Below are positions 45,164 to 54,356 of a stretch of 64,000 nucleotides of DNA, piece after piece (the first letter of the stretch is position 1; each line of letters begins with the position of its first letter). The notes below the pieces were generated by a model. It saw only the letters and a program-made list of their open reading frames with translations, did not search any database and was not told the DNA's origin. A program made the position numbers and the translations under genes. Origin of the DNA: Planctomycetaceae bacterium (lineage in GTDB: Bacteria > Planctomycetota > Planctomycetia > Pirellulales > Thermoguttaceae); assembly GCA_012719125.1 (NCBI GenBank), contig JAAYAY010000368.1, positions 1 to 64,000 of the forward strand, in the 5' to 3' direction.

Positions 45164-45520
45164 CTACAACCACCACACAGAATCCGACAGCCCCGGCAAC
45201 CGGGCGGCCAGCCATGGGGCAAACCAGAGGAATCCGACCAGCCCGATTGTTGCCAGAAGACATCCGATCAGATAAACCAGCGTGGTCCGCGCTGTCAGCG
45301 CTAGATACAGCGCAACCGCAAGCCCGACGGCAACGCACGCAGACTGAACTGCGGTTGTCTGACTTGTTCCCAGTCTGTCGATTCGTCGGACATCGAGAAC
45401 CCACTCAGCAAGACCATCCGGATTGCCGCTGGCCCGTTCGGAACTGAACCAGATACCGGAAGCAAGTGGGAGTGAACCACGGATGACACTGATGTGCACG
45501 GATAGGGACCGCTCTGCCAT
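45164..45520 (-). CDS. Small membrane protein related to its downstream neighbour
   Basis: A 118-residue protein with two or three helices (TAVQSACVAVGLAVALYLAL, LLATIGLVGFLWFAPWL). The last 30 residues align with the C-terminus of the 432-residue protein encoded at 43676-44974 (GLVGF then LSDSVWWL versus GLAGC then LSEIVWWV), so the two are probably related by partial duplication. Function unknown. Confidence 0.55.
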   Translation of the reverse strand: MAERSLSVHISVIRGSLPLASGIWFSSERASGNPDGLAEWVLDVRRIDRLGTSQTTAVQSACVAVGLAVALYLALTARTTLVYLIGCLLATIGLVGFLWFAPWLAARLPGLSDSVWWL

Positions 45521-45877
45521 TCACCATCCGTGACATCGGTGTGATCCGTGGTTTATACCCATACTATCGACGACCCGGTCCTATGGCAGGGCCTATTATG
45601 CCACCCAGGGACTGGCAGACGCAATCACTCATCAGGTTGGTCACATGCGCGATTCAGTGAGACGACGGAACCTTACGCGCCTTCACCAGCCTCGCAAACT
45701 GCAAGACTACTCGCTTGATTCGTCCGTCGGCCGTCGTATATAACATGAGTCTCCATAAGGTATTGGGCAGAATGGTCATCGACGTTGTGATTCTTGGCAC
45801 ACGGCCTGCTCCCTGCCTGTTCGCCTGTCGTTTTTTCCCTTTTGTGACAAATCGATTTTGACCCCAACTGACTCAGA
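45521..45877. other. Intergenic region, nothing recognised
   Basis: A 357-base gap between divergent genes. No coding character, repeat or clear promoter seen. Confidence 0.5.
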
Positions 45878-46756
45878 ATGAAGACCCATCTCGATTGCGT
45901 TCCCTGTATTGTCCGCCAGTCCCTCGACTCCGCTCGCCTGGTAACCGACGACGAAGAAATCCACAAACAGCTCCTTCGCGAGGTCCTCGAGGCCACTGCC
46001 CGCATGGATTTCGAACAATCCCCGCCGGTCATGGCCCAGACGATTCATCGCCGGCTCCGCGAACTCTCCGGCCGGGAGGACCCCTACCGAGAAGCCAAGG
46101 ACCGTTTCAATCGTCTCGCCTTGGAGTTGTGTCCCAAGTACCGGCCACGAATCGAGCAGGCGGACGCCCCCCTGGAAATCGCAGTCCGCTTGGCGATCGC
46201 CGGGAACGTCATCGACCTGGGAGTCAAAAGCGGGCTGGAGGAACAGGAAGTCCTCGATGCGATCGAGTCGTGCCTGACCGATCCCCTCAGCGGCGACGTC
46301 GGTAGCTTGGCGAAGGCGATTGCCGAGGCCGGCAGCATCCTGTATCTGACCGACAATGCCGGCGAAATCGTCTTCGATCGGTTGCTCATCGAGCAACTGC
46401 CGCTCGATCGAGTCGTCGTGGCGGTCAAGGGTGGACCGATCATCAACGACGCCACCTATGTCGACGCCGAAGCGGCCGGGCTGACCGAATTGGTCCGCGT
46501 CATCGACAACGGCTCCGACGCTCCGGGAACGATCCTGGAAGACTGTAGCCCCACGTTCCAACGGCTCTTCGCCGAAGCCGACCTGGTCATCTCCAAGGGG
46601 CAGGGAAATTTCGAAACCCTCAGCGGGTCTCCCCGGCCGATCTTCTTCCTGCTCCGTGTCAAGTGCCCGGTCGTCGCCCGGGATACCGGTTGTCCCACCG
46701 GGAGAATGCTCCTGACTTCGCCCGAACATCCGGTCCTTGCCAGCGGCACGCAATAA
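45878..46756 (+). CDS. DUF89 family (ARMT1-like) damage-control phosphatase
   Basis: A 292-residue protein with the DUF89 layout: N-terminal Cys pair MKTHLDCVPCIVRQSLDSAR, the metal-site DNAGE motif in YLTDNAGEIVFDRLLIEQL, KGGPIINDATYVDAEAAGL and DLVISKGQGNFETLSG. Family members are metal-dependent phosphatases acting on sugar or cofactor phosphates, probably to clear damaged metabolites. The substrate of this one is unknown. It is followed by a palindromic repeat. Confidence 0.88.
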   Translation: MKTHLDCVPCIVRQSLDSARLVTDDEEIHKQLLREVLEATARMDFEQSPPVMAQTIHRRLRELSGREDPYREAKDRFNRLALELCPKYRPRIEQADAPLEIAVRLAIAGNVIDLGVKSGLEEQEVLDAIESCLTDPLSGDVGSLAKAIAEAGSILYLTDNAGEIVFDRLLIEQLPLDRVVVAVKGGPIINDATYVDAEAAGLTELVRVIDNGSDAPGTILEDCSPTFQRLFAEADLVISKGQGNFETLSGSPRPIFFLLRVKCPVVARDTGCPTGRMLLTSPEHPVLASGTQ

Positions 46757-46805
46757 CGCCGACTGGGGCGTGTGGCTGGAACCGACGTTGAAACGGTAAA
46801 CCATA

Positions 46806-46930
46806 GTAGCCATCACGCTCTGCCGTGATGAGCGCAAAGAGAGTGTTCCTGAAACTTCCCCAGTATCATCGCCGATGAATGAACCTCCGAACATCACCCA
46901 GCGCTCATCACGACGGAGCGTGATGGCTAC
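46806..46930. repeat. Imperfect palindrome pair GTAGCCATCACGCTC
   Basis: Arms at 46806-46835 (GTAGCCATCACGCTCTGCC...) and 46901-46930 are reverse complements at 28 of 30 positions, separated by 65 bases. Both lie between the DUF89 and DUF362 genes, which converge, so a bidirectional terminator or a MITE-like element is possible. Confidence 0.75.
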
Positions 46931-46968
46931 AATACCCAGGCTGAAGCCTGTACTCCAACTTCCGAGCC

Positions 46969-48051
46969 TCAACCCAATTTCGGCGGATTCATCCACTTCA
47001 ACTGCTGCTCGACCTTGTCGTGCAACCGGTACTTGCGCACATGCCGCTCGACCGGTTCGCCGAGGATCTCGATCTTGGCCATGTCGGCCTCGCCCATTTC
47101 TGCGCGGGCGCAGTAGTTGAGGTAGCCGATCTGGGCGAAGTCGATCCCCATGAGTTCGACGCTCACGCGGTCGGCCGCCAGCCAGTCGGGCGAGACCACG
47201 CAAACCCGATGGTCGACCGGATCTCCCCAACCGGGGCCGTTGCCTTCCATGCCTTCGTAGCCGTCGTTGACGGCCAGGTGCGGCCGGAGCTTCTGGGCCA
47301 GGGCGAACATGTTGTAGTTGATTCCGTACGTGCCGCTGCCGTGGGTGATCGGTTTCTGGCTGACGGTGCCGGGCACCCGCCCCTTGCCGAAGCGGAAACC
47401 GATGTCCTTGACCGGGGCTCCGACCACGATGTTCTTGAGCGACAGCGTGGCGACCACCTGGTCGTGCGTCTTCAGCTTGGCCGCCGAGATGATGTAGTTT
47501 TGCTCGCGATCCAGAAGCATTTCCGACACTTTCACCGGATGGGGCGCGAAGTCGGCTTGATCGAACGCATAGACGACCTTCGTCGGCTGGGTGTCGAGGT
47601 CGATCAGGTCGACGCCGTACTTCTTCGCCACCGCATAGTAGCCGTAGTTCGAGAAACCCTCTTCGGTCGGGCCGGCGCCTGCCGATTCGGCAATCACGGC
47701 CTGTTTGAGCTTGCCGATCGACTTGAGGAATTCGAGGATGCCTTCCAGGCACTTGGCGTCGGTGGCGGCCAAGGGCTTGTCGACGAGCACGTTGTTGGGT
47801 TTGACGACGATGCGCCGATCGCCGATCTCTCGCAGGATCTGATCGCGAAAGCGGGCCATGCCCTGGAAAACGTTGTCCGCTCGATCGTCCCCGGCGGTCA
47901 GGGCCACTTTCCCACGCACTTCATCCGAGACGACCGCGTCGGCAGCCCGCATGACCCTCGGAAAACTCCCCCCCAGGACGGCGGCCACACCGCCGGCAAG
48001 AGAAGTCTTCAGAAACTGACGGCGATCGCTACGGCAGCAGCAACAATCCAT
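46969..48051 (-). CDS. Tat-exported DUF362 protein
   Basis: A 360-residue protein from Met at 48051 (MDCCCCRSDRRQFLKTSLAG). The twin-arginine motif RRQFLKTSLAGG follows a four-Cys stretch. The DUF362 core has RIVVKPNNVLVDKPLAATDA, IISAAKLKTHDQVVATLSLK and HLAVNDGYEGMEGNGPGWGD. DUF362 proteins are iron-sulphur-associated in some members; only the N-terminal Cys cluster, inside the signal, is seen here. Function unknown. Confidence 0.8.
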   Translation of the reverse strand: MDCCCCRSDRRQFLKTSLAGGVAAVLGGSFPRVMRAADAVVSDEVRGKVALTAGDDRADNVFQGMARFRDQILREIGDRRIVVKPNNVLVDKPLAATDAKCLEGILEFLKSIGKLKQAVIAESAGAGPTEEGFSNYGYYAVAKKYGVDLIDLDTQPTKVVYAFDQADFAPHPVKVSEMLLDREQNYIISAAKLKTHDQVVATLSLKNIVVGAPVKDIGFRFGKGRVPGTVSQKPITHGSGTYGINYNMFALAQKLRPHLAVNDGYEGMEGNGPGWGDPVDHRVCVVSPDWLAADRVSVELMGIDFAQIGYLNYCARAEMGEADMAKIEILGEPVERHVRKYRLHDKVEQQLKWMNPPKLG

Positions 48052-48136
48052 GGCGGGCTCCCTTTCGTGAGAAGGAACAGTGGCAACCGATCCCATTATC
48101 GCCGACCGGCGACCGGATGCCAACATCCCCAAGTGG

Positions 48137-48157
48137 GTCACTCCTGCCGGGTGTGAC
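48137..48157. repeat. CCTGCCGGG mini-hairpin, copy A
   Basis: GTCACTCC-TGCCG-GGTGTGAC forms a stem with an invariant TGCCG loop. Related hairpins occur at 61254-61272 and 61351-61371 with compensatory stem changes. Confidence 0.65.
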
Positions 48158-48169
48158 GTGAAGCGGCAA

Positions 48170-48439
48170 TCAGCTTTCTGCAGGGTAGACGCCGGATCGA
48201 CCGTCCAGATTCGACGGCCCATTGCCTCCCGCTGGTTCCACCGCCGGCGGGGGAGTGCGTGTGTACTCGCCGTTGGGAAGTTCGTAGAGAACTTGTCCAT
48301 CGATGAAGTAGACGTTAGCGACCCCCAGTCGACGGCTTTCCGCCTGCGCTTTGCGAACAGCAGAGCGGAAGATACGCATGAACTCGTCGACCTTCTGGAA
48401 TGTCTCCACGTTGTCAAGCACGTCCGACATCACGGTCAC
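48170..48439 (-). CDS. Small soluble protein, unknown function
   Basis: An 89-residue protein, start at 48439 or the next Met at 48430 (MSDVLDNVETFQKVDEFMRI). The middle part (AVRKAQAESRRLGVANVYFI then DGQVLYELPNGEYTRTPPP) reads as a genuine conserved protein and is typical of small ORFs met beside toxin-antitoxin or regulatory genes. No partner is seen here. Confidence 0.6.
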   Translation of the reverse strand: MTVMSDVLDNVETFQKVDEFMRIFRSAVRKAQAESRRLGVANVYFIDGQVLYELPNGEYTRTPPPAVEPAGGNGPSNLDGRSGVYPAES

Positions 48440-48558
48440 CGTCGATCAGTCGAGCAAATGCGGCGTACAATTCCACATCCCGAACAGATACATCTTCGGC
48501 ACTCCCAGCCGCAACGTCCAGCGGCTGATTACCTGAATTATAGACCAACACCCAAAAG

Positions 48559-48598
48559 AGAAACGCGGAGCCCGGTCACACTGGATCGGTCTCCGCGT
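48559..48598 (-). terminator. Rho-independent terminator after hcp
   Basis: On the minus strand a perfect 8-base stem ACGCGGAG/CTCCGCGT (48591-48598 and 48563-48570) is followed by TTTCTCTTTT, 45 bases after the hcp stop codon. Confidence 0.6.
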
Positions 48599-48642
48599 CC
48601 TGCCCACTCGAACGTAGCGCACCTTTCAGACGCGCCCCGCAC

Positions 48643-49932
48643 CTACCCGGCCAGGGCCGCCTGCAAATCGGCCTTGGCATCCCCGGTCAACCGCAGGTCG
48701 AACTTGTCCTGCAGGACCTTGAACACGCCCGGGCTGACGAAGGCCGGCGGCTTCGGACCGATCGTGATTCCCTTCACGCCCAGATAGAGCAGGGTCAACA
48801 GGACGGCGACCGCCTTCTGCTCGAACCAGGAGACGACCAGCGTCAGCGGCAGATCGTTGACCGAGCAGTTGAAGGCCTCGGCCAGGCCCACGGCCACCTT
48901 GATCGCTCCGAAGGCGTCGTTGCACTGCCCCATATCCAAGAGTCGCGGCAGACCGAGCAACTCGCCGTAGTCGTAGTCGCGAATGCGGTACTTGCCGCAG
49001 CCCAGCGTGAGGATGAACGAGTCCTTGGGCGTGGCCTGGGCGTAGTCGCTGAAGTAGTTGCGGCCCACTTCGGCGCCGTCGCAGCCGCCGATCAGGAAGA
49101 ACCGGCTGATCTTGCCGTCCTTGACCGCCTGCACGATCGTGTCGGCAATGTTCAAGATCACGCTGTGATGGAAGCCCACGGTCTGCTTGGGACCCAGCGC
49201 CTCGGGCAGCGGACCGCACTGCTTGGCCTTGGCGATCACCTGCGAGAAATCGTCGTTGGTAATCCGCGTCCCGCCGGGGACGGCCGTCACCCGCGTCGTG
49301 AACAGGCGCCCTGCGTAACTCTCCTTGGGAAGCACGACGCAATTGGTCGTGATCAGGGCCGGACCGGCAAAGGCGTCGAACTCGCGCCGCTGCTTCTGCC
49401 ATGCCCCGCCGTAATGGCCGGCCAGGTTCGGATGCTCGCGCAGCTTGGGATACATGTGGGCCGGCAGCATCTCGCCGTGGGTGTAGACCTTCACATCCGT
49501 GCCCTCGCACTGCTTGAGCAGATTGTCGAGGTCGACCATGTCGTGCCCCGAGATGAGAATGCCCGGGCCCGCCTGCGTGCCCTCTTGAACGGCCGCCGGA
49601 GACGGGTCGCCGAACCGCTCGCGGTGCCCCTCGTCGAGCATCTCCATCACGCGGAGATTCTGCTTGCCGCATTCCAGGACGAGCTCGAGTCCCACCCCGA
49701 TGTCGAAGTTGACGTTGGTCATCGTCGAAAACAGGGCCTCTTCGATGAACGCATTGACGGCCTCGTCGCTCTTGCCCAACCGCCGGGCGTGGCTCGCATA
49801 GGCACACATGCCCTTCACGCCGTACAGCAAGGTCTCCTGCAGCGACTGAACGTCTTCGTTCTTCCCGCAGACACCAGGGCTGGAAACACATCCCGAACAA
49901 TTGGCCGTTTGCTCGCATTGATTGCAGAACAT
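48643..49932 (-). CDS. hcp: Hybrid-cluster protein (hydroxylamine/NO reductase), short form
   Basis: A 429-residue protein from Met at 49932 (MFCNQCEQTANCSGCVSSPG). The N-terminal Cys set C-x2-C-x8-C-x6-C holds the proximal Fe-S cluster. Hybrid-cluster ligands are seen in GPGILISGHDMVDLDNLLKQ, THGEMLPAHMYP, LTLGCGKYR and FNCSVNDLPLTLVVSWFEQKA. At about 430 residues it is roughly 100 shorter than class I/II proteins, fitting class III that lacks one helical bundle. Hcp reduces NO or hydroxylamine in nitrosative stress. It is divergent from a Crp/Fnr gene with an FNR-type site between them. Confidence 0.92.
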   Translation of the reverse strand: MFCNQCEQTANCSGCVSSPGVCGKNEDVQSLQETLLYGVKGMCAYASHARRLGKSDEAVNAFIEEALFSTMTNVNFDIGVGLELVLECGKQNLRVMEMLDEGHRERFGDPSPAAVQEGTQAGPGILISGHDMVDLDNLLKQCEGTDVKVYTHGEMLPAHMYPKLREHPNLAGHYGGAWQKQRREFDAFAGPALITTNCVVLPKESYAGRLFTTRVTAVPGGTRITNDDFSQVIAKAKQCGPLPEALGPKQTVGFHHSVILNIADTIVQAVKDGKISRFFLIGGCDGAEVGRNYFSDYAQATPKDSFILTLGCGKYRIRDYDYGELLGLPRLLDMGQCNDAFGAIKVAVGLAEAFNCSVNDLPLTLVVSWFEQKAVAVLLTLLYLGVKGITIGPKPPAFVSPGVFKVLQDKFDLRLTGDAKADLQAALAG

Positions 49933-50093
49933 CTTCGATCGACTCCTCATGAAAGGAAGAAATGCGGTGGTTGGTGTGCCCCGACAGCGGGGTAGTCGCT
50001 GGCCGACTTTCCAGCTCGAACCTATAATCGGAGCTTTGCGTCGGCTTTCCTGCCCGCTCGTGGGTATCTTACGCTTGAGGGCTAGCTGGGCCC

Positions 50094-50107
50094 TTGATCT
50101 GCATCAA
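50094..50107. promoter_or_regulatory. Perfect FNR/DNR-type operator TTGAT-N4-ATCAA
   Basis: TTGATCTGCATCAA, an exact two-fold symmetric site of the FNR/DNR class, lies 43 bases before the start of the Crp/Fnr gene and about 160 bases before hcp. It is the expected target for that regulator. Confidence 0.8.
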
Positions 50108-50150
50108 GCGGGCAGTCTGTTTCTCGAAATTCTCTTTGACGTCACGAGTT

Positions 50151-50840
50151 ATGTCGCTTAACGTTGCCGAGATTCTCCACAGTTGCCGCTTCTTTGCCGA
50201 GGTTCAGGATCAAGCCTTCGAGCGGCTGTTGCGGATCGCGCGAATCGTGAAATTCGAGAAAGGCACCCTGATTTTCCGCGAGAACCAGGAATGCCCGGGC
50301 GTCTATCTGGTCGGCTCGGGGCTGGTCCGGGTGTTCAAGACGGGCGGCAGCGGCAAGGAGCACACCCTCCACATGATCGGCCCGGGAGACACTTTCGCAG
50401 AAATGGCGGCCCTCGGCGGGTTTCGACTGCCCGCGAATGCCGAGGCGGTTGCCGATTCGACCTGCGTCCTCCTGCCCCGCGACCTGTTTCGCCGGGCTCT
50501 CGAAGAAGATCACCAGCTCTGCCTGCAGATGATCACCAGTTTCTCTTACTGGGTGCAGCACCTGGTGGGGTTGATGGGCGACGTGGTTCTCCGCGACGCC
50601 GTCAGCCGCGTCGCCCGCTACCTGCTCAACGCCGAGGCCGACGACACCGAGACCATCGAACTGCCCAGCCTCAAGCGTCACCTGGCCAGCCACCTGAACC
50701 TGACCAGCGAGACCTTCTCGCGCACCCTTCGCAAGCTGATCGACGCCGGCGTGATCGAAGAGACCGATGGCAGCCGCGTGCGAATCGTCGACAGGAACAA
50801 GCTCCGCCTCGTCGCCGAGGGCCTTTCGCCGAAGCTGTAG
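50151..50840 (+). CDS. Crp/Fnr family transcription regulator (DNR/HcpR-like)
   Basis: A 229-residue regulator. Residues 10-125 form a cyclic-nucleotide-type sensor (FEKGTLIFRENQECPGVYLV). The winged helix follows (LPSLKRHLASHLNLTSETFS then RTLRKLIDAGVIEE). Its recognition helix has E-x2-S-R (SETFSRTL), the FNR/DNR signature for TTGAT half-sites. The four Cys of FNR's oxygen-sensing cluster are not present, so it is more like DNR/HcpR regulators responding to NO or redox. It probably controls hcp and itself. Confidence 0.9.
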   Translation: MSLNVAEILHSCRFFAEVQDQAFERLLRIARIVKFEKGTLIFRENQECPGVYLVGSGLVRVFKTGGSGKEHTLHMIGPGDTFAEMAALGGFRLPANAEAVADSTCVLLPRDLFRRALEEDHQLCLQMITSFSYWVQHLVGLMGDVVLRDAVSRVARYLLNAEADDTETIELPSLKRHLASHLNLTSETFSRTLRKLIDAGVIEETDGSRVRIVDRNKLRLVAEGLSPKL

Positions 50841-51178
50841 GGTGGGCAAGAGCGGACCAATTGCGACAATCGCAAATCGTCGAAACGGATTCCGTTATCA
50901 GGTGAGCTTGGCACCACAGCAAATCGAGCGCCTGCCCACCATGCTGCGGCACCCATCGCACATCGTCTGCATTGCCTGCCATGAATGGTCCAATGCACGG
51001 TTTCAGAGATGGGGGCTGTCACCGGTGGGCCGGCATTCGCGAGGTACGGGGGGTCGCTCTCGAGTCAAACGTCTCGGAAACAGCGGTTGTGTTGTCAATT
51101 CACTACCACTGGTTTACCACGAGTCCAAAGGGCAGTCACGACCCGGGCCGATCTCCGCTTTTCATAGTGTCACCCTAC
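50837..51178. repeat. GTAGGGTGG-type interspersed element, copy at 50837
   Basis: Begins GTAGGGTGGGCAAGAGCGG at 50837, overlapping the regulator stop codon, and ends CACCCTAC at about 51178, overlapping the end of the GH106-type gene. It contains CTGCCCACCATGCTGCGG, related to the GCGGCCCACCATGTTGC block of the other copies. No gene inside. Confidence 0.65.
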
Positions 51179-54100
51179 GGCTCACGCAGTTGGAGCAGCA
51201 AGAAGGGCTCGAACAACCCGTAATCCAGCGTGTGATACTTCTCACCTGGCGGCGGACCGCTTTCGGGGCCCTGCTCGAAGGCGCTGGGCCAGGCTCGTCC
51301 GACCATCTCGCCGGCGTGGTGTGGGCCGAGCGTGTTCTTGAGCGTACCGATGACAATAACCTCAATCGTGTTCTTGCCGGGGCGAATATGGTCGGTGACG
51401 TCGAGTTTCCAGCCGACTGGTGTCACCCATGTTCGAAAAGCAATGACACCGGCCGGTTTGCCGTTGACGTTCACCTTGGCCACGCTGCCGTACCACTTGG
51501 GCAACACGACGTTATAACTGCCGGCCTTCTCGGCGACGTCGAACTCCTGCGTGTACGACACGCAGTGACCGTACAGCGGCATCCCTTGAGCCTTCCACGA
51601 GCCAAGTTCCAGCGGCCTCGTCGGCTTGATCGTGAAACCCGACGCGGCTGGTTCGACACTGAAATCGCCGATCACATAGGCGGGCTCCAACTCGTGCCAG
51701 ATCGTCAGCGGCGCGGCCTTGAGCGTCACGACGTTTTCGCCGACCTTCGTGGTCTTACCCAGATCGATCCTCCCAAAGGCCTTGTCGAGCCACCACCTGT
51801 CTTTCGCTGCTTTGACCGCCTGGCCATTACAAGAGATCGTGTAGAGATCGGGCCGTTCAATGACGATTTCCAGCGACTCGGGAACGCTCTCTTCGATGGT
51901 GAACCGATAGCTTGCCGTGAAGCCACTGTCGGCTGGGAAGGTCTTGGTGATCAATTCATCGCCGTACTGCACCGCACGGCTCCAAGGATTACCCGCAGGG
52001 AGGCCGTACTTCTGGAAGATGAGTTTCGCAGCGTTGCAGACATAGATTGCCTGGCGTTTCTCGCCGGCAACCTCCAGGTCGACAAAATCGAGGGGAAGCA
52101 CATTTGGCTCGGTACGCCGGAGCTGAGTAGCAGTTGGCTCGACCCAGTCACATTCATCGAGGGATCGATCGTCAGCAGGCTTCGAATCTTGCGCTTCCTT
52201 GGCAAGGAACAGGAGGAGACTGCCGCACGGCGGCAGGTAAAAATCTGCCTGAATCAAATCGCCATCAAACCGGATTGCATTCGGATAGGCCTCGACTTCG
52301 CCGGTGAGCAAGTCCCATTTCTGGGTACCGCCGGCACGGGCAAGGAAGGTGCCGTAATGCCCGGATTCGATGCTCGTGTTCACCAACAGGACGAATTGCC
52401 CGTTGCCAACCTGTCTGCGGTGGTGGAAGAGCGTTCCACGTTCATTCATGTAGTCACCAGCACTGGAATCCTTTTCACGTGTTGGCGACACGTCCACTCC
52501 AAACGCGAAGTCTATCTTGTCATCGTTTACCGGGCGAATCCGAGCCTGAATGTCCTTAACTGGATCGGTCGCTTCGAAATACGGCGCCAGTTCATCGGGG
52601 GCCTCCGAAAGCACGCCGTCAACCCGCGCAGGTGCAGTCCCGCAAAAGAACAAGAAACCCCCGCCACGGCGATACTCCTTCAACAACTCCAGCGTCTTAC
52701 TGTTGAGGTTCTCCATGTCCGGCAGCACCACCGTATGATAACTCCGCTCCCCGATCACGAACCGGTCGCCCTTCACCGAACCGTGCCGGGCGATGATGTC
52801 CTCGCAACCCAGGTCAAACTCCACCTGGGCCTTGGCCAGGTCGGTGACCAACTTCTGAAACCGCTCGCCGAGCGGGTCGAGTTTCTCCCAATCGCCCTGA
52901 TACATCCAGGCCGTCGAGGTCGGTTCCAGAACCAGGATCTCGTTGACCTGCTTGCCTTGCGACATGACCAGCGAAAGCCGGGTGAAGTACTCGGCCATCA
53001 CGTGGTACGAATCCCACCACGGCTCGTGATACGAGAACGACTGCGGATGGTCCCGCTTTCGGGCGCCTCGGATCGTGATGTAGGAAAGATGCTCGTCGAG
53101 CGTGTTGACGCCCAGCACGTAAAGCCAGTCGCCGATCCGCTTCATGTCCTCAAACCGCAGGTCCCAACCGCCGGCGCCGTAGGCCTCACACAGCGTCCGC
53201 TCGCAGCCCATCTGGTTGGCCACGCTGGCCAGCTCCAGCACCGCCCGCACGTTGCCGAACTGGGCATGGGGGCCTTCCTGATACTCGTTCATCAGGCAGT
53301 CGATGGCCGGGCGCTGGTGCCAGGCATACATGGCCATGTTGTCGCCGCCGTGACCCGCGTCGGGCCAGCCGTGCTCCCAGTAGTGGCCGGTGAACTCGAT
53401 CCCATGCTTCTCGCAATACTCGTAGCAGGGCTTCGCCCAGCGGTCGATAAACTGCTCGAGCAGCAACTGGTAGTAGTTGTGGCGAACCCGCTTCCAGTCG
53501 CCCACCGGCCGAATCAGGCTGGGCAGATTCTCGATGAGGCTGTAGCCCCAGCGTTTCTCAAAGAGTTCCGGCAGACCGGGCGTCCAGTGCAACCCGCCGC
53601 CCGGGGCCAGGTGCGGCTCGTCGGTGAACCAGCCGGGCATCCGCTTGCCGAACTGGTCGCCGATCTCCCGTCGATAGGCCTCCATGGTCACGTCGATGAA
53701 CTTCTCGGTAACGCCCGGATGGAGCAGGTCGACGTAGAACTTGCCGCCGAACCAGCCACCCGTCGGCGAGAGCGAATAGGAGCACGCCAGATACGGCCCC
53801 TTCGGCAACTCTTCGCCGGCCTGCACCTTCCCGGTCACGTCCTCATACTTCTCCCCGTCGATGCGAAACACGGCGATCAGGTTCTCGCTCGCCCCGGGCG
53901 CCGCGTCGACCTGCTTGATATCCAGCCGCTTGCCCCGTGCCTCGGGCATGGCCTCGGAAACGATCCCGCCGGCAAAGCCCGACGGGTAGGAGTTCTCGTC
54001 GTAGATCCAGATGTTCATGTCCAGCCGTTCGGCCTCGCGCAGGGCCACCTTCCACAGCCGGAACCAATCTTTGCCCAGGTAGGGAGTCATCAGGCCTGGT

Positions 54101-54342
54101 CGCGGATGGACGAAGGCCTGCTTCACCCCTTGCCCGGCCAGGTCTTCCAGCGTCGAGACAATCTGCTCCTCGGTGAGCATGTCGTTCCAGACCCAGAGCG
54201 GCGCCGAGGCATAGTCGCGCGACGGGCTCTTGAACTGCTTGGCGATAGAGGCCGAGTCCTGGGCGGGAAGATGCGAACAGAGCCCGACGACGAGAACAAG
54301 AAACCACGCAGCAGCAGTGTTACGTATCTTGGATCGAAACAT
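51175..54342 (-). CDS. Secreted GH106-type (alpha-L-rhamnosidase-like) glycoside hydrolase
   Basis: A 1055-residue protein from Met at 54342 with a signal peptide (AAAWFLVLVVGLCSHLPAQD). The barrel begins FKSPSRDYASAPLWVWNDML and has FVHPRPGLMTPYLGKDWFRL, WIYDENSYPSGFAGGIVSEA, MPGWFTDEPHLAPGGGLHW and GIEFTGHYWEHGWPDAGHGG. The C-terminal region is beta-sandwich rich (YTQEFDVAEKAGSYNVVLPK, NPWSRAVQYGDELITKTFP). This is the plan of GH106 and related enzymes acting on rhamnose-type sugars. The substrate is inferred. MITE-like repeats flank it on both sides. Confidence 0.78.
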   Translation of the reverse strand: MFRSKIRNTAAAWFLVLVVGLCSHLPAQDSASIAKQFKSPSRDYASAPLWVWNDMLTEEQIVSTLEDLAGQGVKQAFVHPRPGLMTPYLGKDWFRLWKVALREAERLDMNIWIYDENSYPSGFAGGIVSEAMPEARGKRLDIKQVDAAPGASENLIAVFRIDGEKYEDVTGKVQAGEELPKGPYLACSYSLSPTGGWFGGKFYVDLLHPGVTEKFIDVTMEAYRREIGDQFGKRMPGWFTDEPHLAPGGGLHWTPGLPELFEKRWGYSLIENLPSLIRPVGDWKRVRHNYYQLLLEQFIDRWAKPCYEYCEKHGIEFTGHYWEHGWPDAGHGGDNMAMYAWHQRPAIDCLMNEYQEGPHAQFGNVRAVLELASVANQMGCERTLCEAYGAGGWDLRFEDMKRIGDWLYVLGVNTLDEHLSYITIRGARKRDHPQSFSYHEPWWDSYHVMAEYFTRLSLVMSQGKQVNEILVLEPTSTAWMYQGDWEKLDPLGERFQKLVTDLAKAQVEFDLGCEDIIARHGSVKGDRFVIGERSYHTVVLPDMENLNSKTLELLKEYRRGGGFLFFCGTAPARVDGVLSEAPDELAPYFEATDPVKDIQARIRPVNDDKIDFAFGVDVSPTREKDSSAGDYMNERGTLFHHRRQVGNGQFVLLVNTSIESGHYGTFLARAGGTQKWDLLTGEVEAYPNAIRFDGDLIQADFYLPPCGSLLLFLAKEAQDSKPADDRSLDECDWVEPTATQLRRTEPNVLPLDFVDLEVAGEKRQAIYVCNAAKLIFQKYGLPAGNPWSRAVQYGDELITKTFPADSGFTASYRFTIEESVPESLEIVIERPDLYTISCNGQAVKAAKDRWWLDKAFGRIDLGKTTKVGENVVTLKAAPLTIWHELEPAYVIGDFSVEPAASGFTIKPTRPLELGSWKAQGMPLYGHCVSYTQEFDVAEKAGSYNVVLPKWYGSVAKVNVNGKPAGVIAFRTWVTPVGWKLDVTDHIRPGKNTIEVIVIGTLKNTLGPHHAGEMVGRAWPSAFEQGPESGPPPGEKYHTLDYGLFEPFLLLQLREP

Positions 54343-54356
54343 GGTGCACCTGCAAT

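Noticed and set aside
46875-48156. Long open frames on the plus strand opposite the DUF362 gene
   Set aside because: Mirror frames of a high-GC gene; composition is biased and no motif is found, while the minus frame has Tat signal and DUF362 motifs.
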